Source: Boesenbergia rotunda (taxonomy: Eukaryota > Streptophyta > Magnoliopsida > Zingiberales > Zingiberaceae). From it: DNA of 64,000 bases. Where the stretch lies: positions 1 through 64,000 of the forward strand of contig JAGFNQ010010061.1 in NCBI GenBank assembly GCA_024364735.1, given 5' to 3'. Made by a program: the position numbers and the translations under genes. Position 1 is the stretch's first letter. Each line of letters starts with the position of its first letter. This document shows positions 1 through 15,100 of the stretch, in pieces. Below the pieces are notes generated by a model. The model was not told where the DNA came from. It made no database searches and saw only the letters and a program-made list of their open reading frames with translations.

Positions 1-206
1 ATTCAGAATCCAGTGAACTGATTCCCACACTAAGTAGAAACATCATTTTTTAATTTCCTATTATAGTGCACAATTATTAAACATAGGTCTTTCAAAAGTT
101 TCCTTATTAAAAGATTTTATTGATTGACAAAGTTTGCTTTTCCTTGTGTTAATGCATTGGAATAATTTGTCTCCAGGATTAAGTGCATCCAGTAGTAAAT
201 AAATAC

Positions 207-1555
207 CGGGTAATAGTTTCCCGAAACTGGTTGAGTCACTTGAAGATTCCAATCTGCTCTATAATCTCGGACCTGAAACAATTGGGCCAACAATACATGA
301 TTATGGATATATTTCAAGATGTTAGCATAGTATGTATACACAGAGCACATGAACATTTGTAGAGTATGTAATTACATAGAAAGTAAAGGTTTTCTATATA
401 GTTTGTAGCATGCATATAAAGTTATTATTGTCAATGCATGATGCAACAACTGCAATTACAACTCAAGAAGCCGTACTAACTCAAGGTGATAATTACAAGA
501 GCAATTCTATATGTAGTTATGAAGGTCAATCTAGTTGTTTATTTATTTTGATGCACCCGAATCTTTAGTTATAAACTTGGTACAGCCTTACAAGGTAGAT
601 AAATTCATTACCTTAGGCCAAGACACAGTGGAAAGTGTCAATATGACAGTAGGTGACTTTCTTGCAGATGTGGATTCTACAATGGATGATTATATTGTGA
701 TGCAGCCTATGGTCTGTAGCAATCTGTGGACCATTTTAGCAATCATATCAGCGTTAGCACTTCGATGCTACATCGAACATATGCTTGAGCTACCTTTGGT
801 GGTCATGCACGTGTTGCAATGAACATGGGCACTACTCTCAACCGTAAAATTGAAGAGTGAAGAGGTTAACACTTCGAGTATATGGGTCTAACCATACTCA
901 TTCATCTTTACTTGTGATCAGTCACATCAGTTAGTAGTTGTAGTTGATATTATGGGTCTAACCATATTCATGTACACTTGTGATCATGTACGCGTTGGAA
1001 TGAACTTGGGACCAACTTGTGGTGTATAGCATGAAGACCCACTGCAGGTGTAACAGACCTTTGCCTTTGTGCAGATTATAGCAGTAGTCCTTCTGAAGAG
1101 TGGTAGCAAGACCTTGCCTATTTGTATATGATAGTATAGTGAAAAAGAAGCAGGTATAAACTGCAACATGCTAAAAACACGCTGATAATTTCACTGTAAA
1201 CACAAAAGAGTAGAAACAGAAAGAATATAGGAAAATTTCACTATTATTATCTGCGTAAGGAGTAGGATTGTGGAGTATACCCTTTTCAGAAAATCTCTTC
1301 CATTGGAATCTGTGTAGAATGTACTATTTGTTACCATATTTGTTGTCAATCGAGTAATGACTTCCTTCCCGGTGCCATCATCAGTAGGTATTGGCCCAAT
1401 CTTCATTGCACATGGTAAACAAGAGCAAAAGTTGATAACAATTCAATACAAATAATAAAAAGGCATTAGTCAAAAATTCCATTATGAAGGTAAAGTACTA
1501 AACTAACCGTATATTCTATTTCTGCATGCTCCTTTTCTTTGTAAACTCTAATAAC
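207..1555 (-). CDS. Alpha-mannosidase exons 20-22 (last exons in window)
   Basis: Exons 1555-1508 (VIRVYKEKEHAEIEYT), 1400-1281 (IGPIPTDDGTGKEVITR onward, 40 codons) and 272-207 (VRDYRADWNL to GNYYP, 22 codons) encode residues 693-770. The exon 22 donor is CCG|GTATTT. The expected continuation is not found in 1-206, so the gene continues left of the window. Confidence 0.93.
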
Positions 1556-2360
1556 CTGAAACAACTCAAGTTTCAGCAAACATGAAATAGCCATAAGAAA
1601 ATAATTTTTAACTAGTTTAACTGTAAACTGATAATGAAAAGGAAACATATTAGTTCGGCATATACATGGGCTATATCTAGGTACAACTTCTAGAAATAGT
1701 GAATCTTAAAAAATTGAGGGCGTGACTAGAACTGGCGACATTTAAAAGATAGATTTTCATATTAATGATGTAATTCGTCTTCTTTTTTTGGGGTTTGACA
1801 CCTAATCACTCCAATATGAAGAGATAAAGACAAACTAGTCATATGTTGGAAAAAAATACGGTTCTATATCATTTAAGTTTGATAGTGGCATATAAACAAT
1901 TGGATTGCATAGGAAATCATTTATAATTAAATTGCATATTTAATACTAAAATTACTCTTTTGTTACTGTCTTGATATTTTATATGTAATTGAAGGATTTT
2001 ATTCAAAAATAAAATGCATATCCCATTACCTACAACGTCTTTCATTGCCCGCCCTCTGCACTTGTCGTTTGCCCACCGCACCTATTATTTGTCCCCCTCT
2101 CTTTCCAAGCTACTCTCTACGATAGCTTCCTCTCTCTCTTCTCCTCTCCCTTAGTCTTTCTTCCCTTCCTCTCTCATGCTCTTTGTTTTTGTCACACATA
2201 GCCGCTCATGTCAACGCCCAAGCATCTCGCATGCTGATTGGCGGTAAATTTCACTCATGCCAACCAACATGACTCAATATTTCAATCATTAGTCTTCTTA
2301 ACAATAAATTTTATCTCCTTATCATGGATTAACATGACCATTATTGATGATTTTGTGATG

Positions 2361-2441
<81 letters not shown>

Positions 2442-5400
2442 TATGTTGTGTGTCCCATAGTGCACACACACTCATGCGGCAGTCAACAGTTACTGCCACA
2501 TGGAGCCGCCCCTCAAGCACACATGCAATATAGATGGGGCACGCAACCATGGCATATCACTATTGTAATGTAGTATCATCCACTAGAGGGGAAGACGCAG
2601 TGGCATTAGTTAGATGGAAGAAAAAATCTGACATTTCTGGACGACAGAAGTCATCTCAGGGACAATGAAGGTCGGCTCATGGAATATTCAAGGTCTCAAC
2701 AAAGGCCTCTAGCAAAAGGGGGTGGAGACCCTCATTCAAAGAGGAAAACACTTGATATATTAGGAGTATTGGAGACGAAATTTCTGGATACAGATTATCA
2801 AAAATTGAAATCCCAACATTTTCAACAACTACAAGTTGAACAACAAGATGGTCATGGGAGTCATAGTAGGATCTTATTGATTTAGGATGACCAGAAGGTT
2901 GAACTAGAGGTGCAAAAGTGGCATGAACAATTTGCTCACTGCAAGATTATGTGTAAGGCGTCTCAAAAGTTTTTTGGGTCACGTTTGTACATGGAAAACT
3001 GACTATAACAGGCAGGAAACCATTGTAGGATGGTCTACAATGACTTGCTACTGATGTGGGGCTGCCGTGACTAATCTTAGGGGATTTTAACTCATTTCTT
3101 TCAGCGAGGATTAAATGTGGAGGTCTCCCAGTCACACAGTACTGTAATTTTCAGAACTTTATGGCCTCTGTTGGACTAGAAGATTTATCATATACTGGCT
3201 GCAAATACACATATGCAGCAAACTGGATCGAGCTTTTATTAATAAACATTGGCCAGAAGCGGAGTTAATGAGCTTTGCATATTTCACCCCGCTTGGATGT
3301 CTTTCGGACAATTCAGCTTGCTTGGACTCTATTCTCGATGGTGCCATTTGCATTCCCATGCTCTTCAAGTTCTTCAACATATGGGCTACGCACGACACCT
3401 TTTCCCAGTTGGTGGAGTCTAAGTGGATAGCATACAAGCAGCAATTTCAACCAAGCATGAAACAGTTCCGCCTTGAGCAGATTTTGAAGCTACTGAAAAA
3501 CGATTTTAAAATGTTGAATACTGAACATTTCCAACACATCACAGCAAGAGCGGCTGCAGCTCATCAAAGATTAGAAGGGATGCAGACTGTCACATAGCAG
3601 CATGACCGACAACTACAAAGAAATACAGCAAACCACAGCTCGTATCAGCGCCGCCGAACACAGCTTCTGCATCCAGCGAGCAAAGGTGGGGTATTTCAAA
3701 CAAGTAGAGTGCAATTCCTCCTTTTTTTTTCATGCTCTAGTTAAAAGGAGCAATAGGAGGAAGAAATCACTGCAGTTGAGACCCAAATGGCAGCATCACG
3801 ATGTCATTTGAGGAGGTTGTTCGTGTATTCACAGCCCACTTTCAAAGTCAGCTTTGCACAGCCCCCGACCAAACAGCCTTCTCACATTCTAGCATGCAGT
3901 TTGACCGTCTTATTTCAGAAGATCAGCATGCTCAGCTGGTTCGATTACCAACAGTAGATGAGGTCAAGACGAACTCTTTGATATCTAAGATCAACAGACC
4001 CCGGGCTCGGATGAGTATAAATTTTTCAAACATGCTTGGGAGACGGTTGGGATAGATTTTGATGCGGTAGTCTCAGAATTCTTCAACAGTGGCAAATTGC
4101 TACGGAGATGGAATCATACTTTGTTAGCCCTAGTTCCAAAATCAGTAAGTAAGGCGACAGATTACCGATCTATCTCATATTGAACGGTGTTCTACAAGGT
4201 TATTTCCAAACTTCTGACAGCCCTGATTTCTATAATACAGGACTGCATCCTTCACCAATCCCAGGCACCCTTTGTCAGGGTTGCCTTATTATAAATAACA
4301 TCCACTTAGCACGAGCTCTTTCAAAAGTATAACAGAAAACACATCTCTCCTAGATGCATTATGAAGATTGACTCCAGAAGGCGTTTGACTATGTACTGAG
4401 ATTTCTTATATGAGGCTCTTCTTGGACTTAATTTTCCTAAGCAGTTTATTGCATGGATTATGGAATGTGTGACCACCACTTTTTTTTCGGTGGCCATCAA
4501 CGAGGGACATTTGGATTCTTTAAGGGAGTCAGAGGACTATGCCAGGGAGACCTATTATTGCCATATTTATTTGATATTTATGTTGAGATCTTTGGGAGGC
4601 AGATACAACATAGTACATTACGATCAGGCTTCAAGTTCCACCCTCAGTGTGCTCACCTCAAATTAGCTCACTTGGCTTACGCAGATGATTTACTTCTTTT
4701 TTGCAAGGGAGATACTGACTCAGTTGGCATGTTTGGCGCCAGCAGGACCTTAGGTGAATAGACTATACTCCCCCCCCCCCCCCCCCCCCCCTCCCCCCCA
4801 CCAACTTGAGTCTTTGGTCAGAAAGATCAATGTGTGGTCGTAGAAGACATTATCCCACGTTGGCAAGGTACAACTCCTCACTTATGTGTTTCAGGGAGTG
4901 GGATGCTATTGATTATCCATCTTGCCACTACAACAGGCCATCAATGACCATATCTATACCATGTGTCGGTCATTCATGTGAACCTCTAAGCATCCCCCGG
5001 TGTCATGGGCAAATATGTGCAGGCCTAAAGAAGAAGATGGCTTGGGATTTCGTTTTGGGCTAGTGATTGGTGAGCCTATGCAACAACAATGCCAGAATTA
5101 GCTGATCAAGACATCTAAAAATGCTTATAGAATTCGTTTTGGGCTTTCCTACTTATTGTTCATTTGTAAATGAGTTATGCTTTTATTTCCACATTGAGAT
5201 AACTATAAATCCTTTGGAGTCTTGTAACCCCGATACTAGAGGGTTTGGGTTGTTCCCCCTCTAGTATTGGGTTTTTCATAGAAGAAATAAACAAAGCATT
5301 TTGTTTCAAAAAAAAAAAAGATGGCTTAGGATTTTGGGACTCGCGAGCTTGGAACCTAGCCTTCTGGCTAAGGTTCTGTGGCAAATAGAGACAAAGAAGG

Positions 5401-6142
5401 GCGCCCTATGGATCAAATGGGTTCATCATACTTACTCGAGGCGTGCCAATGTATGGACATGGGAGGCAGCCGACTTGGATTCACTTTTAATTAAACGACT
5501 ACTATAGATACAAGATCTTATATTATTGATTTCTGGGCCCCGGAGATTATTGAACAAAGACTAGCAAACTAGTTTAATCAGGATAGAGGGTAGCACGGGC
5601 ATATAATTTTTTTAGGCATCCTAGTCCTAAGAAGTCATGAACCTGGATAGTGTGGAAGACTTACTCACAGCCAAGTAATGCAGACACCTTCTCGATGTTG
5701 GCACAGAGGTGATTCCCCACAAAGACAGAAAGAAATACTTAGAAGATTGACAGTGCACTTTCTATAGCCAAGTATTGGAGACATAGGAGCACCTATTCTT
5801 TGGGTGCTCCCCTATTGCGGTATTATGGAGGACGATCAGAGACTGGCTTCGTATACGATTGGAGATGTCCACCTACCAACGAATGTTGAGAGTCTTATAA
5901 AGACATTACCGTGGGAGTCAGATGCTGACAAAGGCTCGTCATCTTCCTTTGTCATCTATGATTCATTTTGTATGGAAGATTGAAATAGAAGTTTCTTTAG
6001 TGAGGGGCATTGAAAGGATCTTCAAATGTGTGCAAATTCATGTATACTAATCGTTGGGTATTTTCTCTTATTTGATGCATCGTCAAACATGTGGATCTCC
6101 TAAGACTGAGTTTTGTACTTTGATTCATGCTATAAAATTTTA

Positions 6143-6184
<42 letters not shown>

Positions 6185-9100
6185 AGCACCTGATAAATCC
6201 ACGAGTTAAACTGTTGATGAACTTCATCCACTAGAGGCCCTCGTATAACCTTCAACGGCACCTAAGTACAAATATCCATCCAAGCTTGTTATGGTTAGTT
6301 TGGATAAAATATAAACCCTTGCGACTAAAAGATACTTCAATTAACATACTGATCTTGATGAAGGAACTGGTGGTGCGCCATTTGGCCTGAAAATATATGC
6401 TCCTGATGCCTAGAAGAAAAATAGTGCAAATGAAAAACAACAAACAATATGGTCTGATCACATCGTATCATCAATAAAGGCAAAACATGTACCTGTCCAT
6501 CTGCTTCATCTCCATTGCTCGCTTCATACCACAAAAAGCTTTGTTCTATGGGTATATCAACCTGATGTAAATATCCAACAATTATTTAACAAATCATAGG
6601 AGATATACATAAAATAACAGCACCCAAGACTGAGAATAAGCAATAACATCATCAAAAGCCAATGTCCTCAGACTGAAAAGGTATACAAGAGAATTAGTGG
6701 GCATTCCCATCATTGAAAGATGAGTTTTCAGTGTACACAGCAACTGGAAGACATTCTTGAAGTTCTAAGCAAATTTAGATCCAAGGAATTTATATTAGTT
6801 TTCAAAAGATCTAATAGTTTCAGCTTCCAAAATACGCCATCCATTAAAGCTGATGATGACGTGGAAAAAAAGTAGCAAAGGAACTAAACAAGAGGGCAAA
6901 GCTTATAATTCATGCAAGCCTTATATGCAGAATTTCTCTTGTTTATAGATCTACATAAGCGACTGACAAGAGGAAGACAAATTCATAGTGAAAACAATGT
7001 TCCAGATAACCTTTCGTGTTCTTATTGTTCCTACTGAAGATTCAAATAATCATCAAATGAAGAACTATTTAAGTTCAGCATATGACTTGCATATGAATGA
7101 AGGGGAGCTTTGGTGCAACGGTGAAGTGGTTGCAGTGTGACCCATGGTCACAGGTTTGAATCGCGAAATTAGCCTTATGCAATGTAACGTAAGGCAACGT
7201 ATAATAGACCCTTCCCCAAACTAGGGCTAGGCACAGGTAACACAACCTCCCCATGCTAGGCATGGCCCATGTCAAGTGAAGTTCCACCTGGCTGTGCCAT
7301 CAATGCATACCTTTGGAATTTATGTATCTTTCTAATAAATTCTCAGCAATGACTACAAATATAGATGAGGAATGCCACTTTTTCATAAATAATAGAGACC
7401 TTGTTCTAAATTTTCAAGCATGATACATTCTTTAAATTTGTGTTCATCTTATCCATTCTGCATGGTAATAAACCAGCAGGAATATATATCTTTTATTATC
7501 CCTTAGGCGTGACTTAGTTGACCATGCAAACATATCTAAAGGCTAATATGCCAACATAAAAAGCACACAAACAAAGAGCAAAAAATTACTGTCTCAGGAG
7601 GAACAAGAACAAAGGGCGAAGAAATTATGGTTCAGTGAGCATACAAGCTCAGTTATATATGAATGTTGAGAATGGTGCTTTGAAGAATCAGTACATTTTC
7701 AGGATAGAATTCAACCAGCTATCATATTTGTGTAAGATACATATATGTTAAAGCATGTAAAATGAGGACATATTCATGGGTTCAGATTTGGGTTATCAGA
7801 GCCCATCAACATCCCTGCTCTATCATTCTATGTTGCCCGTACAAGTACATAGCAAAAAACATTTATTGGAAAGAGGAGCCTGATTAGGAGACTTAAAACC
7901 TGACAACCTTCTAGCATTCAGAAGACAATGGAGATGGCACATGAATATCTCATAGAATTATGGCTAAAAAAAAGTTGTTTAAATGGCAACATACTTACTC
8001 CCGTCCTGTGATTTGTAACTCTTTTAAGTTGTCCAGTAGTTGATGAAAATTGCAATTTAAAAGGACCTGGCCCTATTTCAATGGTCTCATTCTCCAAAGT
8101 AACATAACTAGAAGTGTATTCACTGTGAGCAACTTCTGGGTTCGCACCAAAAAATAAATAAAAAAACAATCAGTAGCACTCTTCAATCATATATTTTTAC
8201 CAATTGAAGGGTTTGAGAAGTTGAAATAAAAAAGTAAAAGCATTATGGTCACATCTAAATTGAACTTATTTCAAAATACATCCTAGCAGAAAGCACATTG
8301 AATCAGATAAAAGTACAGCACAATTGCATATAAATCTCAGAATTATACATTTTGTATCTAAGTGTAAATTTAGCATATCTCTCCCGCAATAATAACTTGC
8401 AAAAAAATGCCAATTCATTTTTCATTGTTAACAATAGTTCTAATTAAACTAAAATAGGATCAATGATATGTAGTAGGTCAAAAAAACTTAAATGCATTTC
8501 AGTTAGAGCTACTCATCTAAACTTAGAAAGTTTATTTGTTAGCCAGTAATTCACTATGTGGGACCAAATAAAGTCATAATTTCCAAGACTAAAGGCTTGG
8601 CATCCGCATCAAGATCCTCGTAGCCCAAAATCATCCCTAATCAATGGCATGTGAGACTCCATAATGGCTACACCATCACACATAGCTCTTTTCAACTCCT
8701 ACATGCCTAAGATTAGGTCTTCCCTAATATCAATTAACACAAACTGTTTGCCCCGTACAGGCAGGCTAGAGGAGGGTTGAATACCTTGCAGAGTTAAACT
8801 ATATCTTTTGTAAATTCTTTAGCAAACATGCAAATTAATTATGCAGCAATTAAAATAAACAACATCAACAACTTAACAGAAAACTGGTAAGAGACCAGGA
8901 GTTTACTTGGTTACAACTAGGATGGTTACTAATCTAAGACAATAACAGCATACTAGAAATATGTCCTTCAGCTTACAAATGTTTAAAAGCTTAAAAAAGA
9001 ATAGGAAAATTATTACAATTTGTTCTTTCTTCCTAGCTCTAGGGGCCTATTTATAGCCCAAAAATAGATGTTACCATTGTGTTGACATAGCACTGAGGCG

Positions 9101-12100
9101 CCTCAGTTATGATCTAAGGCGCCTCAGTTGGATAAGATTTTATCCACGATGCCAACGGTAACTGTTGATCATTGTTCGATCTGAGGCGCCTTAATTCCAA
9201 CATGAGGCGCCTTAGTTCCGACCTGAGACGCCTCGACTATAAGATGTCTCAGTTTCGCTTAGTGCAAAAGTAAGGCGCCTTAGTTGACCTTTTGGTCAAA
9301 GTCAGCATTCATATTGACTTTTCTCCGTCTTCGTTCGCTTGGGTGATTTCCGGCCAACCAGAGTTAGGCTCACCCGAAACCAACTCTGACCTTCACCTCG
9401 AATGGGCTTCGTCCCCGGCTTCTCATCCCTCGGACATCGTGCACGCCCTTCTTGTCTACCAATGTACTCTTCCGCAACCTTTGTGCCCCTCGAATGCACC
9501 AAGCCCATCAACTCCCTTCCCTGTGTTATCCTCTTGTCTACTACGTCTTTCGCTCGACTTCTTGTGCTCCTAAGCTCCTGCACACTTAGACACAAGGATA
9601 AAAAATACACAGGACCTAACTTGACTTGGTTGATCACATCAAAACTAACCCGGGGTACTTACAATCTCCCCCTTTTATGCATCATCCCAAGTTAAGTTAG
9701 GGTAAACTAAACACAGAAATAACAAAAAATAATAATAAAACATTTTAGCAGATGAAAAAAATTTTGCAATTAGAACCTCCCTTAACTTAACCTTCACATT
9801 CTCCCCCTTTGATCATATCAAAAAACAGGATTTTTAATCGGGGTTTTAAAAATTTCTAAGTATTTTTTAAATTAAAATTTTAATTTTTGAAAAAAAAAAT
9901 CGTCAAAATTCGTATAAAGATTAAAAAAATTCCGAGAAAAATTTTACAAGTAGAAAAGATGATTACCTATAAAAAAAAATTCAAACAAAATAGAATATAC
10001 TTTCGAAAGATTTTTGAATTACTCATGAATTTCTAAAGCAATTTATTTCCAACTATTAAGCATGCAAAAAAATTATAATCTAACAATCTAAAACAAATTT
10101 GGGGATCCAATAAAGATTTCTATCTACTAGATTAATCAAAAACTTCGATGAAACATAGTTTTTAGGCTCTCTTGTAATTTGGTCCCTATGATTTCTAATA
10201 TACCAATTCAATCCTCTATTATATCAAGTAATTCTTTTTGGAGAATAAACATTTAAGTATATTGAACCCTTTTTCAATAAATCTATTTATTCTTTTAGTT
10301 TTGTATTTTCTATTTTAATTTGTCATTCTCAATTTTCAAATTATCAAATAGCTCTATTGAGCATGAAGTGGCTAATTCCTTTTTCAAATTTATATTTTTT
10401 GTCCATAATTTAGATAAAGAACTAAGCATGGATTTTATACCGAAATAAAGCTTGTCTGGAGGAAGTTTGCATACCTCACTATTTCGTCGTGTCTGAAGTT
10501 AGATGCTCCCCCTTCATCGGTGCTTTCCTCTGATATATCTCCCTCTTCATCGATGCTTATCTTAGAGGTTATTTCGTTGTCAGATTCTTGATGACTTGCC
10601 ATAAGTGCAAGTCCGGCGTAGGCCTCAATCTCGGACTCTGATGATGAATCATCCCACATAACTTTTAGGTTATTATGCTTCGATCGTCTTGGTCCTTTGT
10701 CGTTTTCCTTGTCAGTCAGCTTTGGGCAGTTATCTCTTATGTGCCCCTCTTCTTGATAGTTATAGCATATAACCCTTCTTCTTCCAGGAATGTTCTTCTT
10801 GACTTGTGACTTACTAAATTTGTTAGTTTTAAATAATTTATTCAGCTTCCTTACCATAAGTGTTGTTTCTTCTTAATCAACTGAAGATTTTTCATCCAAT
10901 ACGTTCTTGTATTTAGGGCAATATTGTCCAATTTTCCTTTTCTTTCTGCACATCGAGATTCGTGGAAAATAGGTTTCTTAGAGTACTTACCTCCAGACCC
11001 TTAGAGATATAGTAGGAGTCGACTAATGACATCGATTCTTTCTCGGGAATGCGTTCAAAGAATACCTTAACGAATCTTGGTTTGTTGTCGTTTCTCCGAG
11101 ATTCATGAGTCTAGTGATCAGCTCCTTAATCTTAGCATGTAGTTGAGTCACCGTCTCTCCTTCCATCCGGAGGTTGGTTAGCTGAGTTAGGAGTAGATCG
11201 CGCCGTGCAAGCTTTGCTTCCGATGTTCCCTCGTGCAGTTCCAGGAACTTTTCTCATAGTTCTTTTGCCGATGCGTAAGTGATGATCCAGTTGACTTCCT
11301 GAGCCAGTAATACGGTTAGCAGGTGGAACGCTGTCCGTTGGCCACGAAGTCGGCTTGCTCCTTCGTCCAGAGATGGTCTTCCTTGTGTTTGGGGGCTACA
11401 AAATTATTTTTCATAAATAGTAATAATTCAAATTTAGTCTTGAAATATACCTCCATCCGGTATTTCCACATGGCGAACTCCCCTCGAACTTCGACGCCTT
11501 CATTGATAAAAAATGATCAACAATTACCGTGGCACTAACGCACCTCAGTTGTGTTGAGGCAATCGGCCCAAGAATGATCGGGAAGATCACGATTTTGATG
11601 TGTGTGTGCCAATATGTTTAAGGTTAGGGTTTTGTGTTGTATTTGATATGTCTGATTGAGTTTGCAGGACTTGGAGAATCACACATGGAGAACATATCCG
11701 AGGGACGAGAGCCGAGGGAGGAGAGCTCCAAGGGCAAGCCAGGAAGTGGACTTCAAGGGCACACGTGAAGGGTGGTATGGAGGCAAGCCAAGGAAGGCTT
11801 GTGTACGCATCCGAGGGACGATAGCCAGAGGAAGAAGACTTCAAGGGGCAAGCCAAGGGAGCATACCTGAAGGCATACGTGAAGGAGAGTGTTTGGAGTG
11901 ATTGTAAGTGAGTTTAGAAGCTGGGCAGTCGACTGGCCAGAGGGCAGTCGACTGCCAAAACTCACAGAAGGTTTTTAGCCTTCGACCAGTCGACTGCCCC
12001 AGGGGCAGTCGACTGGTGCGGGTCTGGACTGCTTGCGAAGTTGTCCTGTTCTCTTATAAAAAGGGGACTTTTTGGCACGAGTACGGTATGGTTTTTTACT

Positions 12101-15100
12101 GTAACGAAGTGTTGTTCGTGCCCCGTGTGACCAGATCTTCCTCTTGCTTTTCTCTACATCTTGTAAAGAGGAAGAAAACAACATTTGTAAAGGTTTCTCC
12201 ACCTTGAAGGAGGGTTTCATAGTGGAGAGTGTGCAACCGCGTGGATCCTTGGATTAGTCACCCGTTCGGGTGGATACCAAGTAAAAATAATCTGAGTTAG
12301 CGTTGAATTTTGTTTTGCTTATTATTTTTGTTTGTATTGCGCTAACAATTTTGTAGAGAATTCGACAAAGTGCTATTCACCCCCCTCTAGCAATGCACGC
12401 GATCTAACAATTGGTATCAGAGCAAGGTTCGCTTTGGGAGAACTCACCGTCAACCGGAGTACAAGAAAATGGCGTTCCAAGAGGGTTACAACACTGCAAG
12501 GCCTCTATTCTTCGACGGGAACGATTTCGCCTACTGGAAAGGTAGAATACAATATTACTTGATGAATGATATTGAAAACTGGATAAGTGTTGCAGATGGA
12601 TTTGATGCACCCGTCGACGATAGAGGAGAGTCACTGCCTATGAGAACATGGTCGAAGGAAGTTATGAAGAAGGCGCAAGCCAACTCAAAGGCCACCACCA
12701 CGCTTCAGTGCGGACTCTCAAAGGAACAACTCAACAAGGTGGGGTCGCTCAAGAGCGCCAAAGAATTATGGGAGAAACTTGTTGAACTCAATGAAGGGTC
12801 CAACGAGTCAAGCAGGGCAAAGAAGGATCTACTCGTTGCCCAACTACAGTCGCTTTCCATGAAGACCAACGAGACGGTTAGCCAATTGCATGGAAGGGTA
12901 AAGGAGATTATCAACGAACTGCATGTGATTGGGGAGAAAGTTGAAAACCGGGATCTCGTGAGGTATGTATTGCAAGCCTTCCCGAGAACAACATTGTGGG
13001 CATCAATGGTTGATGCCTACAAAGTATCAAGGGATTTATCTTTAGTTAAATTAGATGATTTATTTTGCGAATTTGAATTACATGAGCAAGCTAATGTTTC
13101 TTCCAAAGAGAAAGGTATAGCTTTCGTTGCAGAAAAGGAGAAGAAGAAGGTGATCTACTCCTCTTCATCCGACTCGGAGGAGTCTAGTGCCTCTATGGAT
13201 AGCGACCAAGAGGCCTTCATGGTAAGAAAAATGCGTAGGGCTTTCAAAAGTTTTTCTAACAAATCTTATGCTAGGAAAGGATCCAAGAATAAGAGCAAGG
13301 CAAAAGACATCATCTGCTACAACTGCCACCAAGAGGGACACACGAAGAATGAGTGTCATCAACTAAAGAGAAGAAAAGAAAAGAAGGAAGAAAAGAAGAG
13401 AGGTGACAAGAAGAGATTAAAGGGAAAGGAGAAGAGTGCCACCAACCTCAAGGCTACTTGGGATGATCCATCATTCTCGGAGGAGGAAGAGGAGCAAGTG
13501 TCTCACTGTGCGCTTATGGGAGTGGACCACATGGAGTCATCGGACGATGAGAGAAGCTCAAGTAGTGAAGAAGAAAGCGGCTCATCATCATCATCATCAT
13601 CATCCGAATCCGAGGCGTCGGTAAGTGAGGTATATAGCTTATCCTCTTCTACTTTGGTTAAGATTATTTCTAGTACGAACATAGATTTAGCTAGAGCTAG
13701 GAGAAAAATTAAGGACTTAAAGGATGAAATTGTCATGCTTAGAGTAGAATCTACAAAACTTAAGGAAGACTTGCATGCTTTTTCTACCATGTCACATGAT
13801 ACATGCTTTGAAAATGAAAATAAGAAACTAAGGAAAAAGGTAGAAGACCTAACCAAGGCACTTAGAAAGTTTCAAGTGGGCTCTAGTAACCTTGACATGA
13901 TAATTAACAGTCAAAGAGCCGTTTACAACAAGGCCGGGTTAGGTTATAGGCCAAAGACTAAGGAAGTTGCTTTTGTCTCACTTATGGGTAGAAATGGTGC
14001 ATCTAGGAGACAAGGGGTTAAGGGAAAAATCAAGAAAGCTTGGATACCAAAGAAATTTTTAAATGATGCTTGTGGAACAAAAATTTGAGTACCAAAAGAG
14101 TGTGTTTTCCATGTTGTATAGGTGAAGGAGGCCTCAAACATATGGATAGTAGATAGTGGGTGCTCAAGACATATGACCGGAGATGTGAGCAAGTTCACCA
14201 CTATAAGCTACCTAAGAGAAGGGACGGTTTCTTTTGGAAATAGTGGGAAACTCAAAATAATTGGTAGGGGCACCATTGAGTTATCTCCTACAATCTCTAT
14301 CCACAAAGTACTTTTAAAGATATGAAATTTAATTTACTTAGTGTAAGTCAATTGTGTGATGCGGGCTATAGGGTAGAGTTTCTTTCTAAGAAATGTCTAA
14401 TTAAACAAAATGGATCGGAAAATGTCATGCTAGAAGGGTATAGGGAGGCTAACCTTTATTATCTTGATCTTACTTATGCTTCTAACAATTTGCCTAAGTG
14501 TCTCATGTCTAAAGAAGAAGAAGGGTGGTTGTGGCACCGAAGACTTGGGCACACCAACATGAGGAGCATTGCAAGAGTGGCAAAGGAGGAGTTAGTGAAG
14601 GGGCTCCCTATGATCAAGTATGAGAAGACCAAAATGTGTGAAGCATGCCAAGAGGGTAAGCAATCAAAATCATCACACAAAGGTAAAACCCTAACTAGTA
14701 CTACTTTGACTTTAGAGCTTTTACATATTGATCTTTTTTATTGTCATAGTACTCCCTCACTAGTAGGGAGTAAATATTGTTTGGTAATAGTAGATGATTT
14801 TTCTAGATTCACTTGGGTGTTCTTTTTGAAACATAAGGATGATACCTTAGAGATCTTTATAGGGTTTAGTAAGAGGGTTGAAAATGAAAAACATCTCAAA
14901 ATCAACCGCATTAGGAGTGACCATGGTGGGGAGTTCCAAAACTCAAACTTCTCACAATTTTGTGTAGAAAATGGATATAAACATGAGTTTTCATGTCCAA
15001 GGACTCCTCAACAAAATGGGGTAGTAGAGAGGAGAAATAGAGCCCTACAAGAAGCCGCTAGGACTATGCTTAATGCATATTCCCTTCCTAGCTATTTTTG

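Larger units (their letters stand above)
2580..6142 (+). mobile_element. Decayed L1-type LINE, antisense to the host gene
   Basis: An endonuclease domain starts near 2665 with MKVGSWNIQGLN and LDILGVLETKFLDTD. The reverse transcriptase is spread over about 3950-4760 in several frames: DYRSIS near 4160, GLCQGD near 4530 and the catalytic YADDLLLF at 4678-4701. A zinc-binding RVT domain follows the break, with LAKVLWQIETKKGALWIKWV near 5360 and a HLFFGCPI-like stretch near 5790. Many stops and frameshifts, plus a run of about 30 C residues, show it is dead. It lies in intron 19. The left border is uncertain; the right end is taken as the (TA)n tract from 6146. A second LINE tail is inserted at 5051-5317. 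Confidence 0.85.

Noticed and set aside
2282..2550. Ser/Leu/Ile/Tyr repeat ORFs
   Set aside because: Translation of the (TA)n(GA)n microsatellite.
7111..7163. Possible tRNA gene from A and B boxes
   Set aside because: No tRNA cloverleaf can be folded; the boxes belong to a SINE head.
11656..12207. Several ORFs in the element B LTR (and matching ones near 30537-30926)
   Set aside because: Read through LTR sequence on both strands with no protein similarity.
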